In this document: positions 1 through 8,110 of the stretch, one piece after another | How positions within the stretch are numbered: the stretch's first letter is position 1 | Layout: the number at the start of each line of letters is the position of its first letter | NCBI GenBank assembly: GCA_020629635.1 | Contig: JAHDCX010000020.1 | Location: 1 to 56,772 of the forward strand | DNA: 56,772 nt | Direction: 5' to 3' | Origin: Acidimicrobiales bacterium | GTDB taxonomy: Bacteria > Actinomycetota > Acidimicrobiia > Acidimicrobiales > SHLQ01 | Program-made: the position numbers and the translations under genes | The notes under the pieces: generated by a model | The model's database searches: none | The model's input: the letters and a program-made list of their open reading frames with translations, nothing else | What the model was told of the DNA's origin: nothing

Positions 1-71
1 CGGACGACGAGATTCGAACCCGCGACCCTCACCTTGGCAAGGTGATGCTCTACCAACTGAGCTACGTCCGC
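1..71 (-). tRNA. tRNA-Gly (GCC), 3' end cut by window edge
   Basis: Read on the minus strand, this is a cloverleaf starting GCGGACG (acceptor 5' arm). It has a D-arm with AGCTCAGTTGGTAGAGC, an anticodon stem-loop whose loop is CTTGCCAAG (anticodon GCC, glycine), and a T-arm with GGTTCGAATC. The 3' acceptor strand CGTCCG runs off the window, so the last pairing base and the discriminator are missing. It is transcribed away from the tiny gene at 111-332. Confidence 0.95.
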
Positions 72-110
72 ATGAAAAGCAGATGCTGACTATAGCAGGG
101 GCTCGCGCAC

Positions 111-332
111 TCACCCACTCCCCCGCAGATCGATACGCAAGGTCAAGACGCCGTCCTCGAGCGAGGCAGACGCGTCGCCGATCATGGCAAAGTCGCGGAA
201 GTCCGTCTGCGCCTGGGCGATGAAGAGCGCGCGTTCGTCTCCCCCGACCGGAGGAAGATTTCGCTTCTTCACCGCGGCAGCCCGCTCCGTGAAGCGGGCG
301 ATCATCGCCTCGGGGTCGAAATCGTTTGACAT
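111..332 (-). CDS. Small hypothetical protein (73 aa)
   Basis: A short acidic N-terminus (MSNDFDPEAMIARF) is followed by a charged helix with AAAVKKR and an ARALFIAQAQTDFRDFAMIGD-like region ending in a predicted strand (VLTLRIDL). I do not recognise the family. The start at 332 is chosen over an upstream in-frame ATG because AAAGGA lies about 6 bases before it and its ATG overlaps the stop of the upstream membrane gene (TGATG). This suggests translational coupling. It is the last gene of the run descending from the helicase at 5450. No membrane segment or signal peptide is seen. Confidence 0.6.
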   Translation of the reverse strand: MSNDFDPEAMIARFTERAAAVKKRNLPPVGGDERALFIAQAQTDFRDFAMIGDASASLEDGVLTLRIDLRGSG

Positions 333-535
333 CACTGTCCTTTCGTTGTCAATGCGGTGGCTCGAGATGGCCGAGTGAGCCACCAGAACACGAGGGTCGC
401 AAGAAGGGCCACGCATCCCAACCCGATGAGGGCGAAGACCAATTGGTCCAGCCGGCCGTCGGTGTCACGGACGGCGACCGACGTGATCTCTCCCTCGGTG
501 ACTTGGCTTGGGAATGTCGGGAGCCGTGACGCCAT
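332..535 (-). CDS. Small single-span membrane protein (67 aa)
   Basis: The protein has one clear hydrophobic helix (about residues 33-53, LVFALIGLGCVALLATLVFWW) followed by a positive tail (TRPSRATALTTKG). The N-terminal part (residues 1-30) is polar and contains VRDTDGRLDQ. The topology is probably N-out/C-in by the positive-inside rule. It starts 15 bases after the DNA glycosylase stop and is coupled to the next gene by TGATG. The family is unknown. Its job cannot be inferred from DNA-repair neighbours alone. Confidence 0.6.
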   Translation of the reverse strand: MASRLPTFPSQVTEGEITSVAVRDTDGRLDQLVFALIGLGCVALLATLVFWWLTRPSRATALTTKGQ

Positions 536-550
536 GTCAGCGACGCTAGA

Positions 551-1318
551 TCACCGCTGGTGGCTCGTGCAGTACCACGTTGTCCGTCCGGCGACTCGTG
601 TCTTCGTGATCGGTCCCCCGCACTGCGGACAGAGTGCCCCGGCGGTCCGGTGTGGAAACAGCGGCCCGGCGTGTGAGCCGCCTCGACGCCGTTGGGTGGT
701 GATGACGGCGTCGATCGCCTCGTGGAGACGGCCCAGAGCGTGGCTGGCGACATCGATCGACTGGCGGGTCGGTGAGATGGCGGCCTCGAACAGGATCTCG
801 TCGACGAGGAGGTTGCCGAGGCCGGCGACGACGGACTGATCGAGGAGGGCGGCCTTGATGGCGCGCCGCGTTCTCTCGAGACGTCCGCGGAGTTCGTCGA
901 CCCCGACCCAGTCCGCATTCGGGCCGAGTCCGGACAGATCGGGTGATGCCTCGACCGAACCGAGGCACCGCTGATCCACAAGCGTGACGCTTTGTCCACC
1001 GATGAGCATCGTCATCCGATCCCAGTCCGGAGATCCACGAGCGGCCTCGTACTCGAGCCGTTCGATGGGACTGACCCCATCGACGGACAACCGACCGGTC
1101 ATCCCGAATCGGAGGGCGACCTCGACATCGCCGGCATGAAGGACCACGACCTTTCCGATTCGGCCGACGCCGGCCACCGTCGACCCCGCGACCGCCTCGA
1201 GCGATTCACGACATCCGCGAACGGTTCGGGGATCGGCGATGACGATCCGCTCGATCCTCTCGCCGATCGAAGGCAGGAGTGCTTCGGCATACAGCTCGGC
1301 TTCGAGCAGCTCTGGCAT
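551..1318 (-). CDS. Fpg/Nei-family DNA glycosylase/AP lyase
   Basis: This base-excision repair enzyme of the formamidopyrimidine-DNA glycosylase/endonuclease VIII family is expected to remove oxidised bases and nick the abasic site. The N-terminal Pro-Glu (MPELLEAE) supplies the Schiff-base proline and catalytic Glu. GRIGKVVVLH holds the conserved beta-hairpin Lys, and FGMTGRL is the family strand motif. The helix-two-turn-helix region (LLDQSVVAGLGNLLVDEILFEA) is intact. The C-terminal zinc finger runs CPQCGG...WYCTSHQR, so the fourth ligand appears to be His or absent rather than Cys. At 255 residues the length is normal for the family. Substrate class (8-oxoG or oxidised pyrimidine) cannot be decided. 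It lies 11 bases downstream of metX. Confidence 0.9.
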   Translation of the reverse strand: MPELLEAELYAEALLPSIGERIERIVIADPRTVRGCRESLEAVAGSTVAGVGRIGKVVVLHAGDVEVALRFGMTGRLSVDGVSPIERLEYEAARGSPDWDRMTMLIGGQSVTLVDQRCLGSVEASPDLSGLGPNADWVGVDELRGRLERTRRAIKAALLDQSVVAGLGNLLVDEILFEAAISPTRQSIDVASHALGRLHEAIDAVITTQRRRGGSHAGPLFPHRTAGALCPQCGGPITKTRVAGRTTWYCTSHQR

Positions 1319-1329
1319 CGGTCAGGAGC

Positions 1330-2532
1330 TCAGGGTTCGATGGCGACCTTGTCGAGGAACTCGGCGAGTGCGGGACCGAGCTTCTCGTGTTCGACGAGGA
1401 AGCCGTCGTGCCCGTACATCGACTCGAGGCGATGATGGCAGCTCCAGCGTCCGCCGGTCGAGAACAGGTCCGCAATGTCGTCCTGTTGATAGGGCGGATA
1501 CAGAAAGTCGCTCGATACCGACGCAGTGAAGGTCGGACCACGGAACCGTTCCATCGCCTTTTCGACGCCACCGCGGTTACGGCCGACATCGTGCAGATCC
1601 ATCAGCCGATTGAGGACGAGATAGGTGTTTGCATCGAACCGTTCGGGGAACTTTCGTCCGTGATGGTCGAGATAGCCCTCGACCTGGAAGCGGCCCCACT
1701 GGTCGAAGGAGTCGAGCCGGTCGAGAGGATCTCGGCCGAAGCGCTGGTTCCATTCTTCGTCGGACCGGTAGTGGATGATGGCGATCTCGCGGGCGACCGC
1801 CAGCCCTCGGCCGGGACCGATCTCGTCGGCGTAGTAGTCGCCACCATGAAAGTTGGGGTCGCTCGCCACCGCGAGGCGTCCGACCGCCGACCAGGCGATC
1901 TGTTGGGGAGATGCTGCGAGTGTCGTGGCGATCGGTGCGATCGCCCGGACGCGATCCGGGTACATTGCCGCCCACTCCAACACGGCCATGCCGCCCATCG
2001 AGCCCCCGACGACGGCGAACCAGCGGTCGATCCCGAGCTGGTCAGCGAGACATGCCTGGGTTCGGACGACGTCTCGATTGGTCACTTGGGGAAACCGAGA
2101 GCCATACGGGAGCCCATCGGTCGGATGGGCGCTCGAGGGCCCCGTCGTGCCTTGGCAGCCTCCCAGGACATTCACGCAGACGACAAAGTACTCGTCGGTG
2201 TCGATGGCCAGGCCCGGTCCGACGATCTTGGACCACCAGCCGTCCTCGGTGTACGTTCCGCCGCCACCGCCCGTGACGTGTGCGTCCCCGGTGAGGGCAT
2301 GGCAAATGAGAATCGCGTTCGAGGCAGTCGCGTTCAGTTGCCCCCAGGTTTCGTACGCCAAGGTGACCGTCTCCAGCACACCGCCACCCTCGAGGGCGAC
2401 GGGGCGGTCCAACGTCGTGAACTGACGCGCCCCAGGATCGTCGCCCGGCCGCCACGCACCGGTGACCGGGAAGCGATCGGGCCAGTTCCGTCGCTGATGA
2501 AGCGATGGCGGGTCACCATCACGAACGTTCAT
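1330..2532 (-). CDS. metX: Homoserine O-acetyltransferase
   Basis: This alpha/beta-hydrolase-fold enzyme acylates the homoserine hydroxyl, the committing step of direct methionine synthesis, using acetyl-CoA (some relatives use succinyl-CoA). Diagnostic stretches are TLAYETWGQLN, ILICHALTGDAHV, the nucleophile elbow GGSMGGM (Ser nucleophile), FLYPPYQQ and the late YGHDGFL that carries the Asp/His part of the triad. The length of 400 aa is typical. The start at 2532 is preferred over GTG at 2538 because GGAGGTG sits 5 bases upstream. No metY or other methionine gene is adjacent. It shares a run with the methyltransferase upstream (27-base gap) and the glycosylase downstream. Confidence 0.95.
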   Translation of the reverse strand: MNVRDGDPPSLHQRRNWPDRFPVTGAWRPGDDPGARQFTTLDRPVALEGGGVLETVTLAYETWGQLNATASNAILICHALTGDAHVTGGGGGTYTEDGWWSKIVGPGLAIDTDEYFVVCVNVLGGCQGTTGPSSAHPTDGLPYGSRFPQVTNRDVVRTQACLADQLGIDRWFAVVGGSMGGMAVLEWAAMYPDRVRAIAPIATTLAASPQQIAWSAVGRLAVASDPNFHGGDYYADEIGPGRGLAVAREIAIIHYRSDEEWNQRFGRDPLDRLDSFDQWGRFQVEGYLDHHGRKFPERFDANTYLVLNRLMDLHDVGRNRGGVEKAMERFRGPTFTASVSSDFLYPPYQQDDIADLFSTGGRWSCHHRLESMYGHDGFLVEHEKLGPALAEFLDKVAIEP

Positions 2533-2559
2533 CGGCACCTCCCATGCGCCCGACGGCTC

Positions 2560-4314
2560 TCAGTATGCCCGATCGGCGCGGTACGACGCCTCCGGGCTCA
2601 GGGACGGACGGCGGGCGACGATCCGTTCCCACCACCACGACAACACGACGTCGTCCGCAACACCGTGTGCGACCTGCATGTACTCGCCGACTTGGCGCAT
2701 GTCGGATTCCCAGGCAGTCCGGTCTTTGCTCGCCGCATGCTGCGCGGCGCGAGCGTGATGGGCGGCGGTCTCCCAAGCCTCTCGGTTTGCTGGCAGCGGG
2801 AGCGTCTCCAGCGCCTTCGCCCGAATTCGAATCGCGGACGACGACCGGCCTGTTCCGGCAGCGTCACGAACGAGCACGGCGTTGACGGCCGGACTGCAAA
2901 GCACTGCGGCGACCAACCACAGTGACAGGTCGTCGTCGTCGTGAGGCTCGACCGAAATGACTGGCACCGACGGAACTGTCTCCCCTGCCTCGTCGACGAC
3001 GCATTCGATGATGCGCGTCTGCGACGCAACGAGCACCTTCGGTCGAAGTCGCTGGCGCACCCAATCACGGACGCGGTCGTCCGCGATGGCGGCGACCTCC
3101 ACGACGGGGCGCTGATACGCGCTTCCGGAGTGACGAATCGGACGATGACCCCAGTTGTCCACCAACGGATCGATGGCGCCAGCCGTCATCAACCGGGGTG
3201 AAGAGTCCGTGCCCCCATCAGAGATGGCGTCCTGCAGCCCATAGAAGTGCTGCCGGAAACCCGCCGTCGCAACGGCGATGTCGCCGAGGTGATCTGTCGC
3301 GCGCAGCACGTGGGCTTGCGGCGTAGCCAGGTGGGTGGCGAGCGCCGTGCTGAAGGCCTGTTTGGGCTCTGGATCTGGGCCGGGAGCAAGAATCGGAGCG
3401 AACACGGCGACGGCCGCATCAAAGTCATGATCGTCACGAATCCAGGCCGTTGCGACGTGATGGGCATCAAGAATTCGTTCGCGGGCGAGACCAGACGCAA
3501 CCGCCCCGGCGAACGAGCGCGGCAGCACCATACCCACCACGCCGCCGGTCGACCGGAGCTCGTCGCACGCTCGGAGGACGAAGAGCGTGGAGTCATCGAC
3601 GTAGCCCGCCGCCAGCTCCCCAAAGCGCTTCTGCAGCAGAGCCCGACGTTCGGGTGCTCGTGCCGTTGCGGCGGTCAGCTGTCCGAGGAAGGGTGGGTTT
3701 CCGACGACGAGATCGATCTCCGACGGCCAGTCATCGATGAGCGAATCGGCATGGTGGAGCGAGAGCGAACCGTGCGTCACGTCCGCCCATGTGGTCAGGG
3801 TGAGGCGCGTGATGGCAACAGCGGTCGGGTCGATGTCCATGCCCGAGATGGAGTCGACAATGTCCTCCGCCGTCCATCGTCCGGTCGACGCGAAGCAACG
3901 AGCGGCTGCAAGGAGGAAGGCCCCTCCCCCACAGCTTGGGTCGCAGATCCGGGGTGGCTGGGATCCCCAGTCATGCTGTTTCGCCCAGGTCTCGACCGCG
4001 AGTTCGGTGATCTCGCGTGCGGCGCTGGCAGGAGTGAAATACGCCCCGAGCCGGATCCGTTCAGGCGCGGCGGACAGTCGTTCAAAACAGGCGCCGATCG
4101 CCTCGGGCCACAAGAGCTCCACGGGAAACTCGGCGATCCAACCCTCGTCGACGTCCGAACTCGAGGCGCGTATCCGCCTGGCGAGTGACTCGAGTGACGC
4201 TTCTGGCGAGGGCGATGTGGATCGGATGTGGTCCCAGTCGAGCGAGTCGAGATGACGTCGAAGCGCACGGTCCCATGCCGGTGTCGGCGACTCGCTCAGC
4301 TGTTGGGATCCCAT
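2560..4314 (-). CDS. N6-adenine DNA methyltransferase (Eco57I/TaqI-type)
   Basis: This 584-aa protein carries SAM-binding motif I (CDPSCGGGAFL, residues 124-134) after GAYFTP (about 90-95). Catalytic motif IV is NPPF (206-209), i.e. the gamma-class order with catalysis N-terminal. The C-terminal half (from about residue 390) resembles TaqI-type target-recognition domains, with PRPVVEVAAIADDRV-like and VLVASQTRIIE stretches. It should transfer a methyl group to adenine in DNA. No endonuclease domain or neighbouring restriction gene is seen, so it is either an orphan methylase or the methylase part of a split system. Its first codons overlap the helicase end by 19 bases, so the two are co-transcribed. 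Confidence 0.85.
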   Translation of the reverse strand: MGSQQLSESPTPAWDRALRRHLDSLDWDHIRSTSPSPEASLESLARRIRASSSDVDEGWIAEFPVELLWPEAIGACFERLSAAPERIRLGAYFTPASAAREITELAVETWAKQHDWGSQPPRICDPSCGGGAFLLAAARCFASTGRWTAEDIVDSISGMDIDPTAVAITRLTLTTWADVTHGSLSLHHADSLIDDWPSEIDLVVGNPPFLGQLTAATARAPERRALLQKRFGELAAGYVDDSTLFVLRACDELRSTGGVVGMVLPRSFAGAVASGLARERILDAHHVATAWIRDDHDFDAAVAVFAPILAPGPDPEPKQAFSTALATHLATPQAHVLRATDHLGDIAVATAGFRQHFYGLQDAISDGGTDSSPRLMTAGAIDPLVDNWGHRPIRHSGSAYQRPVVEVAAIADDRVRDWVRQRLRPKVLVASQTRIIECVVDEAGETVPSVPVISVEPHDDDDLSLWLVAAVLCSPAVNAVLVRDAAGTGRSSSAIRIRAKALETLPLPANREAWETAAHHARAAQHAASKDRTAWESDMRQVGEYMQVAHGVADDVVLSWWWERIVARRPSLSPEASYRADRAY

Positions 4315-5450
4315 GCGGCGAGCGCGTCGAGCCGTTCATCGTTCGAGAACATTTCGACCATCGGAACGTCCAGGCCGACTCGGCGTTGCATGCGGCGAAC
4401 TTCGAGCTCTTCGTTCCACAAAACGAGCGTCACGACGAGTCCGTCACCGCCGGCGCGTGCGGTTCGTCCAGAACGATGCAAATAGGTCTTGTGTTCGGCT
4501 GGCGGGTCGTAGTGAATCACGATCTCGACGTCATCGACGTGAATACCTCGTGCGGCCACATCGGTCGCGACCAGCACCGCCAACTTTCCATCGCCGAAGT
4601 CGTTGAGCGCCTTCTCGCGATGGTTCTGTCGGAGATCACCATGAATCGCTGCAGCCTTGACGCCCAGGTCCTTGAGCTCGCGAGCGAGTCGGTCGGCCAT
4701 GTGCTTTGTGGCGGTGAACATGATTGTTCGTTCGGCGTTCTTTGCAATCGCCGCCGCAACGCGGACCTTGTCCATCTGATGGACGAGCACGAAGCGGTGA
4801 ACCATCTGGTCGACCGTGACTTGTGGAGACTCGACCTCGTGGAAAACAGGGTCGGTCTGGTACCGCCGAACGAGCGAGTCGACGACGCCGTCGAGGGTCG
4901 CAGAAAAGAGCAGCGTCTGGTGTTCGCCGTCGATCTGGCGAAGCAACCATTCGACCTGTGGCAAGAAGCCCATGTCGGCCATGCGGTCAGCCTCGTCGAC
5001 GATCACGTGCGTGACCGCACGAAGATCGACCGCCTTGCGTTCGACCAGGTCGATCATTCGTCCCGGTGTGGCGACGACGAAGTCAACGCCTTTCTCGAGC
5101 CGCGTGATTTGGCGTTCGATGTTTGCGCCGCCGTAGACCGGTGAGACCCGAATTCCCGACGGCTTGGCGAGTGGCTCGAGCTCCTCGGAAACTTGGACGG
5201 CGAGTTCGCGAGTCGGGACCAGGGCCAACGCGAGCGGCCGACCAGGCTCGGCGGTTCCGATCGTCTGCAACACCGGCAGCCCGAACGCGAGCGTCTTGCC
5301 GGACCCGGTCTTGGCCTTGCCGCACACATCGTGGCCACTCAGCGCGTCGGGAATGGCGATCCGTTGAATGTCGAAGGGTTCGGTGATGCCGCGAGAAGCG
5401 AGCGCAGCGCAGAGAGACTCGTCAACGCCGAGATCGGCGAAGGTGACCAT
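4296..5450 (-). CDS. DEAD-box ATP-dependent RNA helicase
   Basis: All helicase motifs are present: a Q-motif region (GITEPFDIQRIAIP), Walker A AKTGSGKT, PTRELAVQ, TPGRMIDL, DEAD (VDEADRMADMGFLP), SAT (FSATLDG), the C-domain ATDVAARGIHV and HRSGRTARAG. At 384 aa it is a compact RhlE/DeaD-like enzyme without a long C-terminal tail, acting in RNA remodelling, ribosome assembly or mRNA decay. The start at 5450 (MVTFADLG) has GAGGAA 5 bases upstream; an in-frame ATG at 5516 would add 22 atypical residues. It heads the minus-strand run that continues with the DNA methyltransferase. Confidence 0.93.
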   Translation of the reverse strand: MVTFADLGVDESLCAALASRGITEPFDIQRIAIPDALSGHDVCGKAKTGSGKTLAFGLPVLQTIGTAEPGRPLALALVPTRELAVQVSEELEPLAKPSGIRVSPVYGGANIERQITRLEKGVDFVVATPGRMIDLVERKAVDLRAVTHVIVDEADRMADMGFLPQVEWLLRQIDGEHQTLLFSATLDGVVDSLVRRYQTDPVFHEVESPQVTVDQMVHRFVLVHQMDKVRVAAAIAKNAERTIMFTATKHMADRLARELKDLGVKAAAIHGDLRQNHREKALNDFGDGKLAVLVATDVAARGIHVDDVEIVIHYDPPAEHKTYLHRSGRTARAGGDGLVVTLVLWNEELEVRRMQRRVGLDVPMVEMFSNDERLDALAAWDPNS

Positions 5451-5540
5451 GTGGTTCCTCACGGGGTGGAAGAGCCCTGATGTTACCGGTGCACCGGGCT
5501 CGGGAGCGCCATGCACGTCGTGCCGGCACCGTCGAGTCGT

Positions 5541-5816
5541 TCAGCGAATGACTCGACCGTCTTGCACGATGACGCCCTCGCGCGCCAGAAGACGAGAGTG
5601 TTCGGTCTCGTTTCCCGGAACGAGACGGCCCGTCGACGTCACGACCCGCCACCACGGCAAGCCCTCAGTGAGCTGCAACACGCGTCCGACGGCACGCGCT
5701 GCGCCGGGATGGCCGGCCTCGGCAGCCACCTCGCCGTAGGTGACGACCTCGCCGGGTTTGAGGCGTTCCAAGACCGCGCAGACGCGCTCGGTGAAATCCG
5801 CCTGACTGGTCGACAC
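5541..5816 (-). CDS. Alkyltransferase-like (ATL) DNA-binding protein
   Basis: This is a 91-aa protein matching the C-terminal DNA-binding domain of O6-alkylguanine-DNA alkyltransferases: PGEVVTYGEVAAEAG, GAARAVGRVLQ (arginine finger/recognition helix) and the active-site strand. The alkyl-accepting Cys of PCHRV is replaced, giving PWWRVV, so it cannot repair by itself. ATL proteins flip and cap O6-alkylguanine and recruit nucleotide excision repair. The start at GTG 5816 is favoured by GGGAG 5 bases upstream; GTG 5828 would add four residues. It is a single gene between the helicase and the cyclase. Confidence 0.85.
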   Translation of the reverse strand: MSTSQADFTERVCAVLERLKPGEVVTYGEVAAEAGHPGAARAVGRVLQLTEGLPWWRVVTSTGRLVPGNETEHSRLLAREGVIVQDGRVIR

Positions 5817-5891
5817 ATCTGCTCCCACACTTGCCGAATGGCCTGCTTTGACGCCCGCAGCTCAGGCCAGGCAAACACTCTACGCAGTCGA

Positions 5892-6410
5892 TCAGCGCGC
5901 TTCGAGTCGGACCAGGTCGATCGGGAGCTCGATGCCCGGAATCCGGTGCTCCCCGTGTGGCACCAAACGAGTGTTCACGAGCATCGCGCTCTGCATCGAC
6001 GCCGGCGCGAGGATCTGATTGGGTCCGGCGAGATCGCTGAGTCGCGCCGCGACGTTCACCGCCTGACCGATGTGATCGTCTCCCTCGAAGAGGATCACAT
6101 CGCCGGTGGCGATTCCGGCACGCAGCGGGAGCGAGTCGGCGTGTGCGTTGGCGTCCACGATCGCCACGACGGCTTCGATCACCGGCTCGGGCTCCACGCC
6201 AACGACCATCGCTCCGTCGCCGAGCCACTTCGCGACACGAACGCCGTGGACCGACGCTCGCCTGCGGATCCCGCCTCGGATTTGCTCGAGGAACAAGACC
6301 GCTGCCGCGTCGCCTTCTCGATCGGTGAACTGGGTGAATCCCGTGACATCGACGAACGCAAAGGTGCGTTGGACCCGCGTGACTCCTTCAGGTCGAATGA
6401 CGTCATTCAC
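5892..6410 (-). CDS. Single-domain class III adenylate/guanylate cyclase
   Basis: This 172-aa protein is essentially one class III nucleotidyl cyclase catalytic domain. FAFVDVTGFTQFTD holds the first metal-binding Asp, KWLGDGAMV the second Asp, and VNVAARLSDLAG the Asn and Arg that orient the adenine/ribose and stabilise the transition state. It has no receiver, HAMP or membrane part and must dimerise to act. The GTG start at 6410 is chosen because TACCGT lies 7 bases upstream (leaderless layout). The longer in-frame ORF would run antisense into the divergent serine hydrolase. No cAMP-binding regulator is in the window. ATP or GTP specificity is not assignable. Confidence 0.8.
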   Translation of the reverse strand: MNDVIRPEGVTRVQRTFAFVDVTGFTQFTDREGDAAAVLFLEQIRGGIRRRASVHGVRVAKWLGDGAMVVGVEPEPVIEAVVAIVDANAHADSLPLRAGIATGDVILFEGDDHIGQAVNVAARLSDLAGPNQILAPASMQSAMLVNTRLVPHGEHRIPGIELPIDLVRLEAR

Positions 6411-6470
6411 CTTGGCGACGGTACCGGCAAGGCGATCGCGGAGAGAAATTCCGCTGCCTAGCCTGTGGCA

Positions 6471-7265
6471 ATGGATGCGTTTGCGATCACTGGTGAGTGG
6501 CCGGTCGATCACGTCGAGGTGGGCGTCATCAGCGAACGGACCGGCGTCCACCTGAGCGACGGGGCGGACCGGGTCTTCGCCCTCGCTTCGGTCACCAAGC
6601 TGTTCACGGCCGTCGGCGTACTCGTTGCGGTGGAGGAAGGATCGATCTCCCTGGACGACGACATCGAGGGCGCCACGGTGCGCGAGTTGCTGTCGCACAG
6701 CGCGGGCATCGGACCCGATGGTTCGCTCCTCGACAAGCCGGGGCGTCGGCGTATCTATTCGAACGCGGGCTACGACCGCCTTGCCGCCCATGTGAGCACG
6801 GCCACCGACTTCGAGTTCGCGTCCTACCTTCGACTCGGCGTGTTCGAGCCGCTCGGAATGAGCCAAACCGAGCTCGTCGGCAGTGCGGCAAAGGACGGCC
6901 TGTCGTCCGTGCGAGATCTGATCACCTTCGTGTCGGGGCTCGACCGGATCCTGTCCGCACAGACGATCGCTGCGATGACGTCGCCTCAGCTCCCTGAGCT
7001 CGTCGGTGTCTTGCCTGGGTACGGGCGCCAGGCCCCCAATCCGTGGGGGCTCGGCCCCGAACTACGAGGCAACAAGTCGCCCCATTGGACGTCGCTGCAG
7101 AACTCCTCCGGCACGTGGGGCCACTTCGGGCAGGCCGGAACGTTCGTGTGGAATGACCCGTCGCATCGGATCAGCTGCGTTGTCCTGACCGATCGACCGT
7201 TTGGGCCATGGGCGATCGAACGCTGGCCGACGTTCTCCTCAGCGGTGATCGACCAGTTCGGCTGA
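6471..7265 (+). CDS. Serine hydrolase of the beta-lactamase/PBP-like family
   Basis: This 264-aa member of the class C beta-lactamase-related hydrolases has the nucleophile motif S-V-T-K (ASVTKLF) followed by the second motif Tyr-Ser-Asn (IYSNAGYD). A late HFGQAGTFVW stretch takes the place of the third KTG-like motif (His-Phe-Gly). No signal peptide is seen, so it is probably cytoplasmic, an esterase or peptidase rather than a resistance enzyme. The ATG at 6471 lies 6 bases after TAGCCT, fitting a leaderless start; a GTG at 6465 is possible. Its end overlaps lgt by 27 bases, tail to tail. Confidence 0.8.
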   Translation: MDAFAITGEWPVDHVEVGVISERTGVHLSDGADRVFALASVTKLFTAVGVLVAVEEGSISLDDDIEGATVRELLSHSAGIGPDGSLLDKPGRRRIYSNAGYDRLAAHVSTATDFEFASYLRLGVFEPLGMSQTELVGSAAKDGLSSVRDLITFVSGLDRILSAQTIAAMTSPQLPELVGVLPGYGRQAPNPWGLGPELRGNKSPHWTSLQNSSGTWGHFGQAGTFVWNDPSHRISCVVLTDRPFGPWAIERWPTFSSAVIDQFG

Positions 7266-8054
7266 CCGCTGCCGTGGCCAGGCGAGCACGACCGCTCCCC
7301 CCACGAGAAGCGCAATCGACATCCAGATGTTGACGCGAAGTCCCGCGACTTCGGTCGCAGTGTCGATCCGGACGGACTCGATCCACAGCCGTCCGAGCCC
7401 ATAGCCGATGAGATAGCCGGCGATCAGACGCCCTCTCGGCCACCAGCCGCGACGGTCGATCAACAACAGCGCGCCCACCAACGCCAGATTCCAGAGGCTC
7501 TCGTAGAGGAAGGTCGGATGAAACGTGGGGAAGGCGTCAACGTCCTGGTATTCGGCCGGTATTGCGAAGCGGTGGTCTTTGTCGATCTCGAGTCCCCACG
7601 GAAGGTCGGTTGGTCTGCCGTACAACTCCTGGTTGAACCAGTTTCCCCATCGGCCGATCGCCTGGGCGAGTGGGAGGCCCGGCACGACCGCATCGAGGAC
7701 GTCGCCGATGTCGAGCCCACGACGGCGGGCGACGATCAGGCCGACGATCACACCGGCGAACATGCCGCCCGGGATGCCCAGGCCGCCGTTGCGGATGTTG
7801 ATGAAATCGAAGAACGATGCGTCCTGAAACTTCGCGTTGTAATCGGTGATGATGTGGTACACCCGAGCGCCGATGACGCCGGCGGGCACCGCCCACAACG
7901 CAATCGAGGCGATGTCGTCTTCGTGGCCGCCCTTGGCGACCCACCGGCGCTGACCGAGCGACACTGCGGCGACGACCCCCAGCGCAATGCACAGACCGTA
8001 GATCTGCAGCGGTCCGATGGAGTCGAACGGAGGGGACGGAATGGCTGCCAGCAC
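7239..8054 (-). CDS. lgt: Prolipoprotein diacylglyceryl transferase
   Basis: This integral membrane enzyme attaches diacylglycerol to the lipobox cysteine of prolipoproteins, the first step of lipoprotein maturation. The Lgt signature GRWGNWFNQELYGRPTDLPWG and the early YGLCIALG membrane segment are present, plus VYHIITDY, the HPTFLYES region (FHPTFLYESLWN) and about seven membrane spans. The start is placed at GTG 8054 (LAAIPSPPFDSIGP), 7 bases after TAACGT; upstream TTG 8075 is also open. Likely clients in this window include the betaine-binding protein (12630-13808) and the HtrA-like protease. The 271-aa length is normal. Confidence 0.95.
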   Translation of the reverse strand: MLAAIPSPPFDSIGPLQIYGLCIALGVVAAVSLGQRRWVAKGGHEDDIASIALWAVPAGVIGARVYHIITDYNAKFQDASFFDFINIRNGGLGIPGGMFAGVIVGLIVARRRGLDIGDVLDAVVPGLPLAQAIGRWGNWFNQELYGRPTDLPWGLEIDKDHRFAIPAEYQDVDAFPTFHPTFLYESLWNLALVGALLLIDRRGWWPRGRLIAGYLIGYGLGRLWIESVRIDTATEVAGLRVNIWMSIALLVGGAVVLAWPRQRSAELVDHR

Positions 8055-8110
8055 AGGTCGCACGTTAGTGCTCAACCCGGTGCCCCACCCATCGGATTCC
8101 AGGGCCGTGA

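Noticed and set aside
6411-6866. Longer N-terminus for the nucleotidyl cyclase
   Set aside because: It would be antisense to the serine hydrolase and has no recognisable domain; the GTG at 6410 has a -10 element at the right distance.
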